Of a DNA stretch of 64,000 bases, positions 16,383 to 25,743 are shown one piece after another. Made by a program: the position numbers and the translations under genes. This DNA is from Actinomycetota bacterium (lineage in GTDB: Bacteria > Actinomycetota > Thermoleophilia > Solirubrobacterales > 70-9). The notes beneath the pieces are model-generated. The model was given only the letters and a program-made list of their open reading frames with translations. It was not told the DNA's origin and searched no databases. The stretch lies in the NCBI GenBank assembly GCA_018268415.1, contig JAFDWO010000141.1:1-64000 (forward strand). The letters run 5' to 3'. The first letter of the stretch is position 1, and each line of letters begins with the position of its first letter.

Positions 16383-16805
16383 CTATCCGTAGGTGTGGAT
16401 GAGCGGGTGCCACCCGCGCCGGTCGGGCCCGCACGGGATCGCCGCTTCGTCGTGGTCGGTCAGCAGCTCGCCGCCCCGCAGCACCCCGCAGATCGCTTCC
16501 ACGTGGGGGTCGCCGTAGTTGACGTTGCAGCGGATCACCGCGGCGCCCTCGAAGCTGCGCCCGTTGGGGACGCAGGCCACCCAGTGCGGGTAGAGCGCGT
16601 GCTGGTGCAGGCGCTCGACCAGCTGGCGCTTGATCTCCGGTTCGTTGGAGGTGACCGCACCGGCCGAGCCGGAGTTGGAGAGGATCACGGCCGCCGCCGC
16701 GCCGAGCGCCACGGCCAGGGCGAAGCCGGTGAGCAGCAGCCGCCGCCCGCGGCGCTCGCGCGCCTTCCCCGAAGCGACCGCCTGAGCTGGATCCCGAGAG
16801 CTCAT
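16383..16805 (-). CDS. Hypothetical membrane-anchored or secreted protein
   Basis: 140 residues. A basic N-terminus (RERRGRR) is followed by one hydrophobic segment at about 23-43, so the rest should be outside the membrane. The exported part has four cysteines (VACVPNG, IRCNV, EAICG, IPCGP), suggesting disulfides. I recognise no family. It lies between the aminotransferase and the divergent transporter operon and reads away from the shared control region at 16806-16975. Confidence 0.7.
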   Translation of the reverse strand: MSSRDPAQAVASGKARERRGRRLLLTGFALAVALGAAAAVILSNSGSAGAVTSNEPEIKRQLVERLHQHALYPHWVACVPNGRSFEGAAVIRCNVNYGDPHVEAICGVLRGGELLTDHDEAAIPCGPDRRGWHPLIHTYG

Positions 16806-16831
16806 CGCTGATTTCGAAACTAGCCGGAAAA

Positions 16832-16856
16832 ATTGTCAACGTCAACTGTTGACAAT
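16832..16856. promoter_or_regulatory. Inverted repeat operator candidate (9-7-9)
   Basis: ATTGTCAAC (16832-16840) and GTTGACAAT (16848-16856) form a perfect inverted repeat with a 7-bp spacer; inside it GTCAAC-T-GTTGAC is also palindromic. The right arm covers the -35 box of the transporter promoter. The 17-bp stretch 16841-16857 recurs with two differences at 31830-31846. Candidate binding site for the GntR regulator encoded at 21888. Confidence 0.6.
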
Positions 16857-16877
16857 CAGCAAATAACAGCCTATGAA
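16849..16877 (+). promoter_or_regulatory. Sigma-70-type promoter of the transporter/B6 operon
   Basis: TTGACA (16849-16854), a 17-bp spacer and TATGAA (16872-16877) give a near-consensus housekeeping promoter about 100 bp upstream of the BMP lipoprotein gene. It is embedded in the inverted repeat at 16832-16856, a typical arrangement for repression. Confidence 0.6.
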
Positions 16878-16975
16878 TGCATCGGTTGCGTTTTCTGGGA
16901 AGCCAACGACCTGAGACCACCGCGCCGCTACGGCGCCGTGGCGCCTTTTAGGGGGAACGGAGGAGATCGGTCCAA

Positions 16976-18094
16976 ATGCAAGGCCCCAAAGAGAGAAAGC
17001 TCTCCAAGCCACTGGCCACCGCGCTGGTGCTCGCCCTGCTCGCGATGGCCGCGCTCGTCGCCGGGTGCGGCGGCGGCAGCAGTACGACGAGCGGGGAAAC
17101 CGAAGCGGGTGCCGGGGGCGCCAAGGAAGAAGAAGGCGGCGGATCAGGGAGCACCGTCGAAAAGATCGCGATCGCCACGCCCGCCAAGGCCAACGACTAT
17201 GGCTGGAACGAACAGGGCGTGATGGGCGCCGAAAAAGTCGCCAACGAAATCGGGGCCGAACTCGAACAGACCACCGACATCGGCTACGAACAGACCGAAA
17301 CGGTCCTGCGGCAGATGGCCGAAAAGGAACCCGGCCTGCTGATCGCGCAGGCGAGTGGCTTCGACACCGCGGCCAAACGCGTCGCCGAAGAAACCGAAGT
17401 CCCGACGGTCACCTACGACATCGCCAACGAGGTCAAGCCGGGCATCCTCACCAGCATCATCACCTCGAGCCAGGAAGGCGCCTACCTGGCCGGGATCCTG
17501 GCGGCGAAAACGACCAAAACCGGCAAGGTCGGCGTCGTCATCTCCGCCTCGGACACCAACTGGTTCGAGATGACCGGCGGCTACGCCGCGGGCGTCCACT
17601 CGGTGGAACCGAAGATGCCGATCTCGTTCGCCGAGATCAGCGCCGAAGGGTACGACGACGCGGCCGGCGGTAAACGCGTGGTGACCAGCATGATCGCCGA
17701 AGGCGCCGACGTGATCTTCGGCATGGGCGACGGTGCGTCGTTCGGTTATCTGCAGGCGATCGAAACCGCCAACACCGGCAACAAGGTGTGGTACATCGGC
17801 GACATCGGCGACATGACGCCGATCGACAAGAAGGGAGTCCTGCTCTCCTCGGTGCTGTGGAACTTCGACGGCGCCTTCAAAACGTTCGTCGAAGAGCTCG
17901 AAGAAGGGACGTTCGGCGAAAAAGCCTACGACCTGAACCTCGAAAACGGCGGCATCTCGCTGCTCAAGTCCAAGCACATCCCGGCCTCGGTCTGGAAAGA
18001 AATCGAAACGGCCGAAGAAGAAATCCTGGCCGGGAAGATCGAAGTACCGGAAGCGACCACGATCGGCGCCGCGAAAGCCGCGCTGAAGGAATGA
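16976..18094 (+). CDS. BMP family ABC transporter substrate-binding lipoprotein
   Basis: 372 residues. A signal peptide ends in the lipobox ALVAGC, giving a lipid-anchored cysteine at about residue 31, then a Gly/Ser/Glu-rich linker and a Bmp/PnrA-type binding domain (ANDYGWNEQG, GVVISASD, YIGDIGDMTP). Family members bind nucleosides or other ring compounds and deliver them to the ABC permeases that follow. Glutamate is coded about 40 times by GAA and only a handful by GAG, the reverse of its neighbours. The gene overlaps the ATPase gene (ATGA). The substrate here may be a B6 vitamer, judged from the operon. Confidence 0.92.
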   Translation: MQGPKERKLSKPLATALVLALLAMAALVAGCGGGSSTTSGETEAGAGGAKEEEGGGSGSTVEKIAIATPAKANDYGWNEQGVMGAEKVANEIGAELEQTTDIGYEQTETVLRQMAEKEPGLLIAQASGFDTAAKRVAEETEVPTVTYDIANEVKPGILTSIITSSQEGAYLAGILAAKTTKTGKVGVVISASDTNWFEMTGGYAAGVHSVEPKMPISFAEISAEGYDDAAGGKRVVTSMIAEGADVIFGMGDGASFGYLQAIETANTGNKVWYIGDIGDMTPIDKKGVLLSSVLWNFDGAFKTFVEELEEGTFGEKAYDLNLENGGISLLKSKHIPASVWKEIETAEEEILAGKIEVPEATTIGAAKAALKE

Positions 18095-19758
18095 CCCGAC
18101 CGGATCAAGGAAGTTCCCGCCGCGACCCGGCGGCCGCCGCGCCCAGCGCGCGGACGGCCGCCGTGGTCGAGCTACAGGGGATCACCAAGCGGTTCCCCGG
18201 CGTCCTCGCCAACGACGACATCAGCTTCGACGTCCGTCCCGGCGAGGTCCACTCGCTGCTCGGCGAGAACGGCGCCGGCAAGTCGACGCTGATGGCGATC
18301 CTCTCCGGGATCCAGACGCCGGACTCGGGCGAGATCCGGGTCGACGGGACGCCGGTGCGGATCGACTCGCCGCGCAAGGCGCTCGACCTCGGGATCGGCA
18401 CCGTCTACCAGCACTCGACCCTGATCCCGGCGCTCACCGTGCTGGAGAACCTGATGCTCGGCGACTCTACCGGGCTGCGGCTCGACGCCGCCGGCGCGCG
18501 GGCGCGGCTGGAGGAGTTCGGGGCGCTGCTCGGGGTCGACGTCGACCCGGCGGCGCGGGCCGCCGACCTCGCGCTCGGCCGCCAGCAGCAGGTGGAGATC
18601 ATCAAGGCCCTCTGGCGCGGCTCGCGCCTGCTGATCCTCGACGAGCCGACCTCGATGCTGACCCCGCAGGCGGTGGAGGAGCTCTACACCGTTCTCGGCC
18701 GGCTCAAGGCCGACGGGCTGGCGACGATCTTCATCACCCACAAGCTGCACGAGGCGGTCTCGCTCGGCGACCGCATCTCGGTGCTGCGGCGGGGTCAGAT
18801 GGTCGGCACCCTGAACGCCGACGCGGTCGGCTCGACCCCGCCCGACAAGCTCGAGGAGATCGTCATCGAGATGATGTTCGGCGCCGCCGCCGCCGATCTC
18901 TCCGAGGTCGGCGAGCTGCGGGTCGGCGGGGTGGAGGAGGCCGACGCGGCGGCGCCGGCCGGCCCCGCGCGGGTCCTGGGCGAGCCGCTCCTCGAGCTGG
19001 TCGGCGTCGCCGCGCCGGGTGTCGGGACCGACCCCGGGATCGCCGACGTCGACCTCGTCGTGCACGAGGGCGAGGTGGTCGGCGTCGCCGGCGTCGACGG
19101 CAACGGCCAGCGCGCGCTGGCCGAGGCGATCAGCGGCCAGCGGCGGGCGAGCGGCGGCGAGATCCGCCTCTTCGGCGCCCCGGTCAATCGGCTCAGCGTG
19201 CTGAAGCGCGAGAAGCTCGGCCTGCGTTATCTGACCGACGATCGGATCGGCGAAGGGATCGTCGGCAACCTCAGCATCGCGCTGAACCTCTTCTTGAAGC
19301 GGATCGGCCAGCCGCCCTACTGGCGCTACGGCAGCGTCCGCAAGCGGGCGATCGACGCCCGCGCGGAAGAGCTCTGCGAGCAGTTCGACGTCCGCGCCCC
19401 CGGGGTCGAGACCCGCGCCGGGACCCTCTCCGGCGGCAACATGCAGAAAGTCCTCCTCGCCCGCGAGCTCTCCTTCGGCTCCAAGGTCGTGATCTTCCAT
19501 AAGCCGACCTACGGGCTGGACCTCAAAACCACGCTCGCGGTGCGGGAGATGATCCGCCAGATGCGCGACGGCAAGGCCGCGCTGGTGATCTCCACCGACC
19601 TCGACGAGCTGCTCGAGGTGTCGGACCGGATCGTCGTCCTCTCCCGCGGTCGCCTGGTCGGCGAGGTCGCGCCGGGCCCGGGCGCCGCCGAAGAGATCGG
19701 CGGGCTGATGATCGGCGATGTCTCCCTGAGCCTGGCCGGAGCCGAGAGCGCCGCATGA
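18091..19758 (+). CDS. ABC transporter ATPase with two nucleotide-binding domains
   Basis: 555 residues, tandem ATPase of the ribose/nucleoside importer type. NBD1 has Walker A GENGAGKST, signature LALGRQQQVE and Walker B LLILDEPTS. NBD2 has a degenerate Walker A (GVDGNGQRA), LSGGN and a Walker B-like IFHKPTYGLD lacking the catalytic Glu; such asymmetry is normal for the family. Start ATG 18091 overlaps the preceding TGA. It energises uptake through the two permeases downstream. Confidence 0.92.
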   Translation: MTRPDQGSSRRDPAAAAPSARTAAVVELQGITKRFPGVLANDDISFDVRPGEVHSLLGENGAGKSTLMAILSGIQTPDSGEIRVDGTPVRIDSPRKALDLGIGTVYQHSTLIPALTVLENLMLGDSTGLRLDAAGARARLEEFGALLGVDVDPAARAADLALGRQQQVEIIKALWRGSRLLILDEPTSMLTPQAVEELYTVLGRLKADGLATIFITHKLHEAVSLGDRISVLRRGQMVGTLNADAVGSTPPDKLEEIVIEMMFGAAAADLSEVGELRVGGVEEADAAAPAGPARVLGEPLLELVGVAAPGVGTDPGIADVDLVVHEGEVVGVAGVDGNGQRALAEAISGQRRASGGEIRLFGAPVNRLSVLKREKLGLRYLTDDRIGEGIVGNLSIALNLFLKRIGQPPYWRYGSVRKRAIDARAEELCEQFDVRAPGVETRAGTLSGGNMQKVLLARELSFGSKVVIFHKPTYGLDLKTTLAVREMIRQMRDGKAALVISTDLDELLEVSDRIVVLSRGRLVGEVAPGPGAAEEIGGLMIGDVSLSLAGAESAA

Positions 19759-20954
19759 GCACCGTCCCCGGCAACGAACTGCTGACCGAGGTCGAGGTCC
19801 CGAACCGCGCCGGCGCCCGTTCCGGCGCGGTCGGCAAAGCGATCGACACGGTGATCCGCTCGCTCGTGCCGGTGCTGCTGGCGCTGGTCGCGGGCGGCGT
19901 CCTGCTGCTCATCCTCGGCCACAACCCGTTCGCCTTCTACTCCTCGGTCTGGGAACACGGGGCGCAGAACAAAGCCTGGCAGGAAAGCGCGAAACGGATG
20001 GCGCCGCTGCTCCTGATCGCGGTCGGCCTGATCGTCGCCTTCCGCGCGAACATCTGGAACCTCGGCTACAACGGCCAGTTCCTGCTCTCGGCGGCGATCA
20101 TCTCCGGCCTGGCGCCGTCGCTGGTCAACGACCTGCCGCTGGGGCTCGCCTTCCTCATCCTCTTCCTCGTCGCCGGCGCGGTCGGCGCGATCTGGACGAT
20201 CGTGCCCGCCCTGCTGAAGGCGTTCTACGAGACGAACGAGATCATCACCACGCTGATGATGTCCTTCATCGGCGTCGGGCTCGCCCAGATCCTGATCAAA
20301 GGTCCCTTCCAGGACCCGAGCGTGAACATCGCCCAGACCAAGGTCCTGGAACTCGACAAGATGCTGCCCCATATCCCGGGGACCAAAGTCCACGTCGGGG
20401 TGCTGGTCGCGCTGGCGGCAGCGGTCGTGGTCTACCTGGCGATCTCGCGCACCTCGTTCGGTCTCAAGATCGACGTGCTCGGCGCCAACCCGCGCGCCGC
20501 CCGTCACGTCGGCATCGGGGTGAAGCAGCTGATCATCACCAGCTTCTTCATCAGCGGCGCGCTGATCGGCGCCGCCGCGGCCGCCGACATCCTCGGCGTC
20601 TGGGGCTACATCCGGGCGAACTGGAACCCGGCCTACGGCGACACGGTGATCCCGTTCGTCTTCCTCGCCCGCCTCAACCCGCTGGTCGTGATCCCCTTCA
20701 TCGCGTTCTTCGCCGTGCTCTCGACCGGGGGCACGTTGGCGACCCAGGAAGTCGGCCTGCCGACCGACTTCCTCCTCGTCCTCGTCGCCCTGATCCTGCT
20801 CTTCATGACGGTGATCGAGTTCCTCGGCCGCCGCCGCTCGCTCGGCCAGAGCTACCTGACGACCGGATTGAAGGACGCGTTGCGCCCCCCCGGCTCGAAG
20901 AAGAAGGCGCCGCCGACCGAGGTCGAGGAGAAGCCGCGCGAGGTGGTCCGGTGA
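19755..20954 (+). CDS. ABC transporter permease (BMP-type importer, subunit 1)
   Basis: 399 residues with many hydrophobic helices of the BPD_transp_2 permease family. Recognisable segments are LLLIAVGLIVAFRANIWNLG, NEIITTLMMSFI (the ATPase-contact loop) and GANPRAARHVGI. The C-terminal tail is charged (KKKAPPTEVEEKPREVVR) and cytoplasmic. Overlaps the ATPase gene by four bases and the next permease by four (GTGA). Confidence 0.92.
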   Translation: MSTVPGNELLTEVEVPNRAGARSGAVGKAIDTVIRSLVPVLLALVAGGVLLLILGHNPFAFYSSVWEHGAQNKAWQESAKRMAPLLLIAVGLIVAFRANIWNLGYNGQFLLSAAIISGLAPSLVNDLPLGLAFLILFLVAGAVGAIWTIVPALLKAFYETNEIITTLMMSFIGVGLAQILIKGPFQDPSVNIAQTKVLELDKMLPHIPGTKVHVGVLVALAAAVVVYLAISRTSFGLKIDVLGANPRAARHVGIGVKQLIITSFFISGALIGAAAAADILGVWGYIRANWNPAYGDTVIPFVFLARLNPLVVIPFIAFFAVLSTGGTLATQEVGLPTDFLLVLVALILLFMTVIEFLGRRRSLGQSYLTTGLKDALRPPGSKKKAPPTEVEEKPREVVR

Positions 20955-21886
20955 CCAACCTGTTCCACCAGGACGTCCTCACGGCGCTGATCTCGGGCGG
21001 CGTGATCGCCGGCATCCCGCTGCTCCTGGCGGCTTGCGGCGAGTCGATCTCGGAGCGCTCCGGGGTGCTCAACCTGGGCCTGGAAGGGATGATGATCATC
21101 GGCGCCTACACCGGGTTCGTCGCCGCCTACTACCTCCACTCGACCTGGCTCGGCTTCCTCGGTGGGGCCGGCGGCGGGGTGCTGGCCTGCACCGTGATGA
21201 TCGTCCTCTGCGTCTGGCTCGGCCTCGACCAGATCGTCGTCGGGATCGCGATCACCCTGGCCGGGGAGGGGATAACCAGCGTGCTCCAGGGGGCCCAGTT
21301 CGGTACGACCTACCCGCGCCTCGGGGCGACGCCGACGACCTCGATCCCGCTGCTGCACAAGATCCCGGTGATCGGGCCCGGCCTCTTCGAGCAGAACCTC
21401 CTCGTCTATCTCGGCATCATCTTCGCCGTCTTCCTCACCTGGTTCTTCCGGTCGACCTCGGTCGGCCTCAACCTGCGCGCGGCGGGCGAGAAGCCCGAGG
21501 CGCTCGATGCCGCCGGCGTCAGCGTCGCCGCCACGCGCAGCTGGGCGGTTCTCTCGACCGGCGCCCTGGCCGGCCTCGGCGGCGGCTTCCTGGCGATCGT
21601 CGGGGCGGGGGTCTTCACCCCGTTCATGACCCAGGGCCAGGGGTACATGGCGATCGTGATCTGCATGCTCGGCCGCGGCAAGCCGATCTGGGTCGCCCTC
21701 GCCTCGCTGCTCTTCGGCATCTCGCTGTCGATCACGACCGCCCTGCAGCTCGCGGGCATCGAAATTTCGACCGATCTCATAAACATGTTGCCGTTTATCG
21801 CGGTGATGGTGGCGCTGGTGCTCTTCGGCCGGCGGTCCTACCTTCCCCCCGCCCTTGCCCTTCCGTACATAAGAGGAGCGCGCTGA
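20951..21886 (+). CDS. ABC transporter permease (BMP-type importer, subunit 2)
   Basis: 311 residues, second permease of the importer. Typical motifs are ESISERSGVLNLGLEGMMI near the N-terminus, the NLRAAGEKPEALDAAGV loop and RGKPIWVA near the end. GTG start overlaps the previous stop. Together with the neighbouring three genes it forms a complete uptake system. It ends one base before the GntR gene. Confidence 0.92.
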   Translation: MTNLFHQDVLTALISGGVIAGIPLLLAACGESISERSGVLNLGLEGMMIIGAYTGFVAAYYLHSTWLGFLGGAGGGVLACTVMIVLCVWLGLDQIVVGIAITLAGEGITSVLQGAQFGTTYPRLGATPTTSIPLLHKIPVIGPGLFEQNLLVYLGIIFAVFLTWFFRSTSVGLNLRAAGEKPEALDAAGVSVAATRSWAVLSTGALAGLGGGFLAIVGAGVFTPFMTQGQGYMAIVICMLGRGKPIWVALASLLFGISLSITTALQLAGIEISTDLINMLPFIAVMVALVLFGRRSYLPPALALPYIRGAR

Positions 21887-21887
21887 C

Positions 21888-22574
21888 ATGTCCATAAGCG
21901 AGACCGATGGCCGCAACACGAAATCGATCGGCGTCCGTCACAAAACCCTGCGCGAGCAGGTCTTCGATCACCTGCGCGAGGAGATCCTCGCCAGCCGGCT
22001 GAAACCGGGCCAGGAGCTGAACGAGCTGGCCCTATCGGGGGAACTCGAAGTCAGCCGCGGCCCGATCCGCGAGGCGCTCAGCCGGCTCGAGAGCGAAGGC
22101 CTGGTGAAGGTCGCGCCGCGCCGCGGGGCGATCGTCGCCGAACTGAGCGACGAGGAATTCGTCGAGGCCTACCAGGTGCGCGAGGCGCTGGAGACGCTGG
22201 CGATCAGGTTGGCGGTGCCCCGCATCGAAGGAGACGAGCTCGACCGCCTGCGCGCGCTGCACGAGGAAATGACCGAGTTCGTCGCCAAGGACCAGATCCA
22301 GGAGTTCTTCGACGCCAATGCCGCCTTCCACCAGCAGATCGTCGACGCCTCCGGCAACGCGAAACTCGGCGAGCACTACCGCCTGCTGATGGCGCAGATG
22401 GGCCGTTACCTGCCGCGGTCGCTGACCCTGCGCGGCACGATCGGCTCCTCCCCCACTGAACACGCGGCGATCCTCGCCGCGATCGAAGCCCGCGACCCGG
22501 AGGAGGCGTCCCGCCTGCTCGGCAACCACATCGAGATCCCGCAGCGGATCGAGGCGGAAGAAAGCGAGGAATAG
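21888..22574 (+). CDS. GntR-family (FCD subfamily) transcriptional regulator
   Basis: 228 residues. An N-terminal winged helix (LREQVFDHLREEILASRL, then SRGPIREALSRLESEGLV) is followed by an all-helical FCD ligand-binding domain with Asp/His residues (ANAAFHQQIVD, NHIEIP) that commonly bind a metal and a carboxylate ligand. It lies inside the operon, between transport and catabolic genes, and is a natural candidate for sensing a pathway acid and controlling the shared sites at 16832 and 31830. Confidence 0.92.
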   Translation: MSISETDGRNTKSIGVRHKTLREQVFDHLREEILASRLKPGQELNELALSGELEVSRGPIREALSRLESEGLVKVAPRRGAIVAELSDEEFVEAYQVREALETLAIRLAVPRIEGDELDRLRALHEEMTEFVAKDQIQEFFDANAAFHQQIVDASGNAKLGEHYRLLMAQMGRYLPRSLTLRGTIGSSPTEHAAILAAIEARDPEEASRLLGNHIEIPQRIEAEESEE

Positions 22575-23620
22575 TGAACGCGGAGCGCAGCCGAAAGGTC
22601 GAGTTCGGAGTCAACCTGAACAACCGGGAGCCGTTGATCGCCCCCGACTACGACCTCCCCGCCCTGCTCGACCTCTCCGAGCGCGTCGAGGGCCTCGGCT
22701 TCGACTCCGTCTGGGTCGGCGACAGCCTCTTCTCCAAGCCGCGCTACGAGTCGATCTCGCTGCTCTCGGCGATCTCACAGCGGACCGAGCGGGTGCGCCT
22801 CGGCACCGCCTGCCTGATCAGCACCCAGCGCAATCCCCTGGTCCTCTCGATGGAGTGGTCGACGCTCGACCAGATCTCCGGCGGCCGGACGATCTTCGGG
22901 CCCTGCATGGGCAGCGCCGAAGTGCGCGTCCGGCAGGAGTACAAGGCGCTCGGCCTGCCCTTCAAGGAGCGGGCGACGATCTTCGAGGAGGGCCTGCACG
23001 TCCTCCGCACGCTGTGGACGGAGGGCAAGGTCGACTTCCACGGCGAGTTCTTCGACTACGACGAGATCGCCTTCCACTCGGGCACCGAGATGGTGCCGCT
23101 GATGCCGATCCAGCAGCCGCCGCCGACCTGGATCGTCTCCAATCCGCGCCTCATCGACGAGTCCCACGACGAGCGGATGGTGCGGATCATGAAGCGCGCC
23201 TGCCGGCGGATCATCGAGTACGGCGACGGCTGGATGACCTGCTGTCGTGCCCAGCACCCGGAGGAGCTGACCGAGCAGATCGGTTATCTGACCGAGGCGG
23301 CGCGTGAGCTGGGGAAGGACTTCGCCGACTACGAGGTCGCCTACCAGGTGACGATGAACGTCGGCGACTCGGAGGCGAGCGCCAACGTCGCCTTCGACGA
23401 ATACATCTCCAAGTACTACCCCGAGCTCTCGCAGAACATGGACCTCTCCAACTGGGGCCCGGTGGGGGAGCCGGAGCAGATCGCCGCCTGGCTGCGCGAG
23501 TTCGCCGATCGCGGCGTGACGCACTTCATCTGCCGCTTCGGCGACCTGGACCAGGTCGGCCAGGTGGAGCGATTCGCAAACGAAGTCCTACCCGCGTTCG
23601 AACGCGAGATGGCGAGGTGA
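22574..23620 (+). CDS. Luciferase-like flavin-dependent monooxygenase
   Basis: 348 residues of the bacterial luciferase-like TIM-barrel superfamily, using FMNH2 or F420. Recognisable parts are DLSERVEGLGFDSVWVGDS, RVRLGTACL and the C-terminal GEPEQIAAWLREFADRGV. GTG start shares one base with the preceding TAG. Enzymes of this fold open the pyridine ring in some actinobacteria (PyrA-type), so it is a candidate ring-opening oxygenase. No flavin reductase gene is visible nearby. Confidence 0.88.
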   Translation: MNAERSRKVEFGVNLNNREPLIAPDYDLPALLDLSERVEGLGFDSVWVGDSLFSKPRYESISLLSAISQRTERVRLGTACLISTQRNPLVLSMEWSTLDQISGGRTIFGPCMGSAEVRVRQEYKALGLPFKERATIFEEGLHVLRTLWTEGKVDFHGEFFDYDEIAFHSGTEMVPLMPIQQPPPTWIVSNPRLIDESHDERMVRIMKRACRRIIEYGDGWMTCCRAQHPEELTEQIGYLTEAARELGKDFADYEVAYQVTMNVGDSEASANVAFDEYISKYYPELSQNMDLSNWGPVGEPEQIAAWLREFADRGVTHFICRFGDLDQVGQVERFANEVLPAFEREMAR

Positions 23621-24633
23621 GTGACGAAATGGCAACTGCCGAGGAGATCCGCAAGGACGCCGAGCTGGTGATCGACGTGTGCATGTCGGTCGAGCCCGAA
23701 GACGTGGTGACGATCATCTGCGACAACGAGCACCGGGTGGAAGCCGACGCGCTGGCGGAGGTCGCCGTCGACCGCGGCGCCTGGCCGGTCGTGATGGACA
23801 ACGAAATGCAGGTCAGGCGCGGGCGCGCCGACACCAGCTTCCCGATGGCGCCGCCGAAGAACCTGGAGCAGGCGATGATCAGCTCCGACGAGATCATCGT
23901 CGTCACCAACCTCGAGTGGGCGAACCGCTTCTGCCACGTGCCCGCGATCGGCGAAGCCCTGAAGAACCGGGCGAAGATCTGCTCGGTCGAGCCCGGCATG
24001 GGCGGCTGGGGGTTGACCAAAGAGAAGATCCTCAACTCGACCCGGCGCGCCGAAGCGGCGATCGCGGCGCTGGAGGGTAAGAAGCAGTGCCGCGTCACCT
24101 CGCCGAAAGGGACCGACGTGACGGTCACGATCGAGGGCCGGCCGGCGCTGGAGGTCACCTCGATCAAGGAGCGTGGCCAGATGATGGGGCCGCTGCCGCT
24201 CTGGGCCGAGGTCGCCTTCGCCGCGGTCGAGGACGGGACCGACGGGACCATCGTCGTCGACGGGGTGATGCTGGGGATCGGGCTGCCCGGCCAGGTCACC
24301 GAGCCGATCACCTGGAAGATGGAGAAAGGGCACGCCGTCTCGATCGAGGGCGGTGAGGACGCGCGGCGCCTGCGCGAGGTGATCGAGGGCGTCGAGAACG
24401 CCGACGTCACCGGCGAGTTCGCCTTCGGCGTCTCCGAGGTCGCCCCGTTCGGCACGCCTTCGGAGAAGGGGCGGGTGGGGACCGTGCACTTCGCCCTCGG
24501 CGACAACCACCTCTCCTACCCGGGCGGCAAGAACGTCTCCTCGCTGCACCTGGACGGGGTCATCCTCGACGCGACGCTGCAGATCGTCGACGACGGCACC
24601 TACATCGTCAAAGACGGGAAGTGGGCGCTTTGA
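23617..24633 (+). CDS. NicX/M29-like metalloenzyme (2,5-dihydroxypyridine dioxygenase or aminopeptidase T family)
   Basis: 338 residues, the size of 2,5-dihydroxypyridine 5,6-dioxygenase (NicX), which shares its fold with M29 aminopeptidases. The C-terminal metal region is clear: His298 in GDNHLS, then His311-x-Asp313 in HLDGVILD, as in NicX and M29 proteins. In the setting of a molybdenum hydroxylase, ring cleavage of a dihydroxylated pyridine is more plausible than peptide hydrolysis, but the sequence alone does not decide. GTG start overlaps the preceding TGA. Confidence 0.78.
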   Translation: MSDEMATAEEIRKDAELVIDVCMSVEPEDVVTIICDNEHRVEADALAEVAVDRGAWPVVMDNEMQVRRGRADTSFPMAPPKNLEQAMISSDEIIVVTNLEWANRFCHVPAIGEALKNRAKICSVEPGMGGWGLTKEKILNSTRRAEAAIAALEGKKQCRVTSPKGTDVTVTIEGRPALEVTSIKERGQMMGPLPLWAEVAFAAVEDGTDGTIVVDGVMLGIGLPGQVTEPITWKMEKGHAVSIEGGEDARRLREVIEGVENADVTGEFAFGVSEVAPFGTPSEKGRVGTVHFALGDNHLSYPGGKNVSSLHLDGVILDATLQIVDDGTYIVKDGKWAL

Positions 24634-25004
24634 GCGCAGGCGCGATCAGCGTGGTGCCGCTCGCGGAGGTCGAGACGATCGACCTCCCGGGCGGCAGTTG
24701 GAGCCGGATGCTGATCACCGGGTCGACGGTCGGCGGCAACGCCGCCTCGCTCGGGTACTCGGTGTTCCGGCCGGGCACGGAGCTCACCTCGGTGTCCCAC
24801 GAGACCGAGGAGGTCGCCTACGTCGTCAGCGGCAGCGGGCGCCTCGACACCGACGCGGGCGAGGTCCGCTTCACCGCCGGGGACGCGATCCACATCCCCG
24901 CGGTCACCTGGCACGCGGTCGTCAACGACTCGGACGCCGACGTGGTGATGGTCTTCGGCTTCCCCCATCCGGACTACCCGCCGACCGAGAGGCGCGAGGG
25001 GTAG
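24630..25004 (+). CDS. Small cupin-domain protein
   Basis: 124 residues, single cupin barrel. Motif 1 is VSHETEEVAYVVSGSG (His and Glu ligands) and motif 2 is IPAVTWHAVVN with the last His. Such proteins bind Fe, Mn or Zn and act as dioxygenases, isomerases or ligand sensors. The TTG at 24630 is the likely start: it overlaps the upstream stop (TTGA) and lies eight bases after GGGAAG, whereas a GTG at 24621 has no room for a ribosome site. The role in the pathway is unknown. Confidence 0.8.
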   Translation: MSAGAISVVPLAEVETIDLPGGSWSRMLITGSTVGGNAASLGYSVFRPGTELTSVSHETEEVAYVVSGSGRLDTDAGEVRFTAGDAIHIPAVTWHAVVNDSDADVVMVFGFPHPDYPPTERREG

Positions 25005-25009
25005 GAGCG

Positions 25010-25741
25010 ATGGCGGCGACGGCGGGAGACCGGCAGATCAGGGACCTCCGCGCGGAAGTCGCCTGGGCCTGTCGGATCCTGGCCGAGCACGGCTATCGCG
25101 ACCTGACCCTCGGGCACGTCAGCGCCCGCGACCCGGGCGACCCCGGACGCATCTGGATCAAGCGGCGTGGCCTCACCCTCGCCGAGATCGAGCCCGAGGA
25201 CGTGATCGCGGTCGACCTCGACTCCCACCCGGAGAGCGCGACGCCGGAGATGCACCTGGAGACCGTCCTCCACACCGAGGTCTACCGGCGGCGCGAGGAC
25301 GTCACCGCCGTCGCCCACGGGCACCCGCCGTACTCCACCGCCCTCGGCGCCACCGACTCCCCGCTGCTCACCCTGACCCACGACGCGGTCCTCTTCGACC
25401 GCGGGATCGCCACCTTCGAGAACGCCGACCTGATCACCGAGGTGAGCCAGGCCGAACAGGTGGCCGATGCGCTCGGTGACCACAGCGCGGTGCTGATGCG
25501 CAACCACGGCGTGCTGGTCGCCGGCGCCGACATCCGCTGGCTGGTGCTGACCGCGGTGACCCTGGAGCGGGCGGTGATGCTGCAGTCGATCGCGGTGACC
25601 CTGGGCAGCCCGCGCCCGATCGAAGACGGGTTGCTCGGCGACCTCAACCGGCGTAAGTACGACGACTATCTCGTCAACGAATACTGGGAAGCCTGGGTGC
25701 GCGAACTGCGCCGCGGCGGCATCGGGATCAAGGAGGACTAG
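25010..25741 (+). CDS. Class II aldolase/adducin-family protein, candidate pyridine-dicarboxylate decarboxylase
   Basis: 243 residues. Metal-binding histidines of the class II aldolase fold are seen in AVAHGHPPYS and RNHGVLVAG; the first half contains GHVSARDPGD. In Mesorhizobium, 3-hydroxy-2-methylpyridine-4,5-dicarboxylate 4-decarboxylase belongs to this family, and the neighbours here match that pathway, so the same reaction is proposed. By fold alone it could be a sugar-phosphate aldolase. Five bases separate it from the cupin gene and two from the iron-sulfur subunit gene. Confidence 0.8.
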   Translation: MAATAGDRQIRDLRAEVAWACRILAEHGYRDLTLGHVSARDPGDPGRIWIKRRGLTLAEIEPEDVIAVDLDSHPESATPEMHLETVLHTEVYRRREDVTAVAHGHPPYSTALGATDSPLLTLTHDAVLFDRGIATFENADLITEVSQAEQVADALGDHSAVLMRNHGVLVAGADIRWLVLTAVTLERAVMLQSIAVTLGSPRPIEDGLLGDLNRRKYDDYLVNEYWEAWVRELRRGGIGIKED

Positions 25742-25743
25742 GG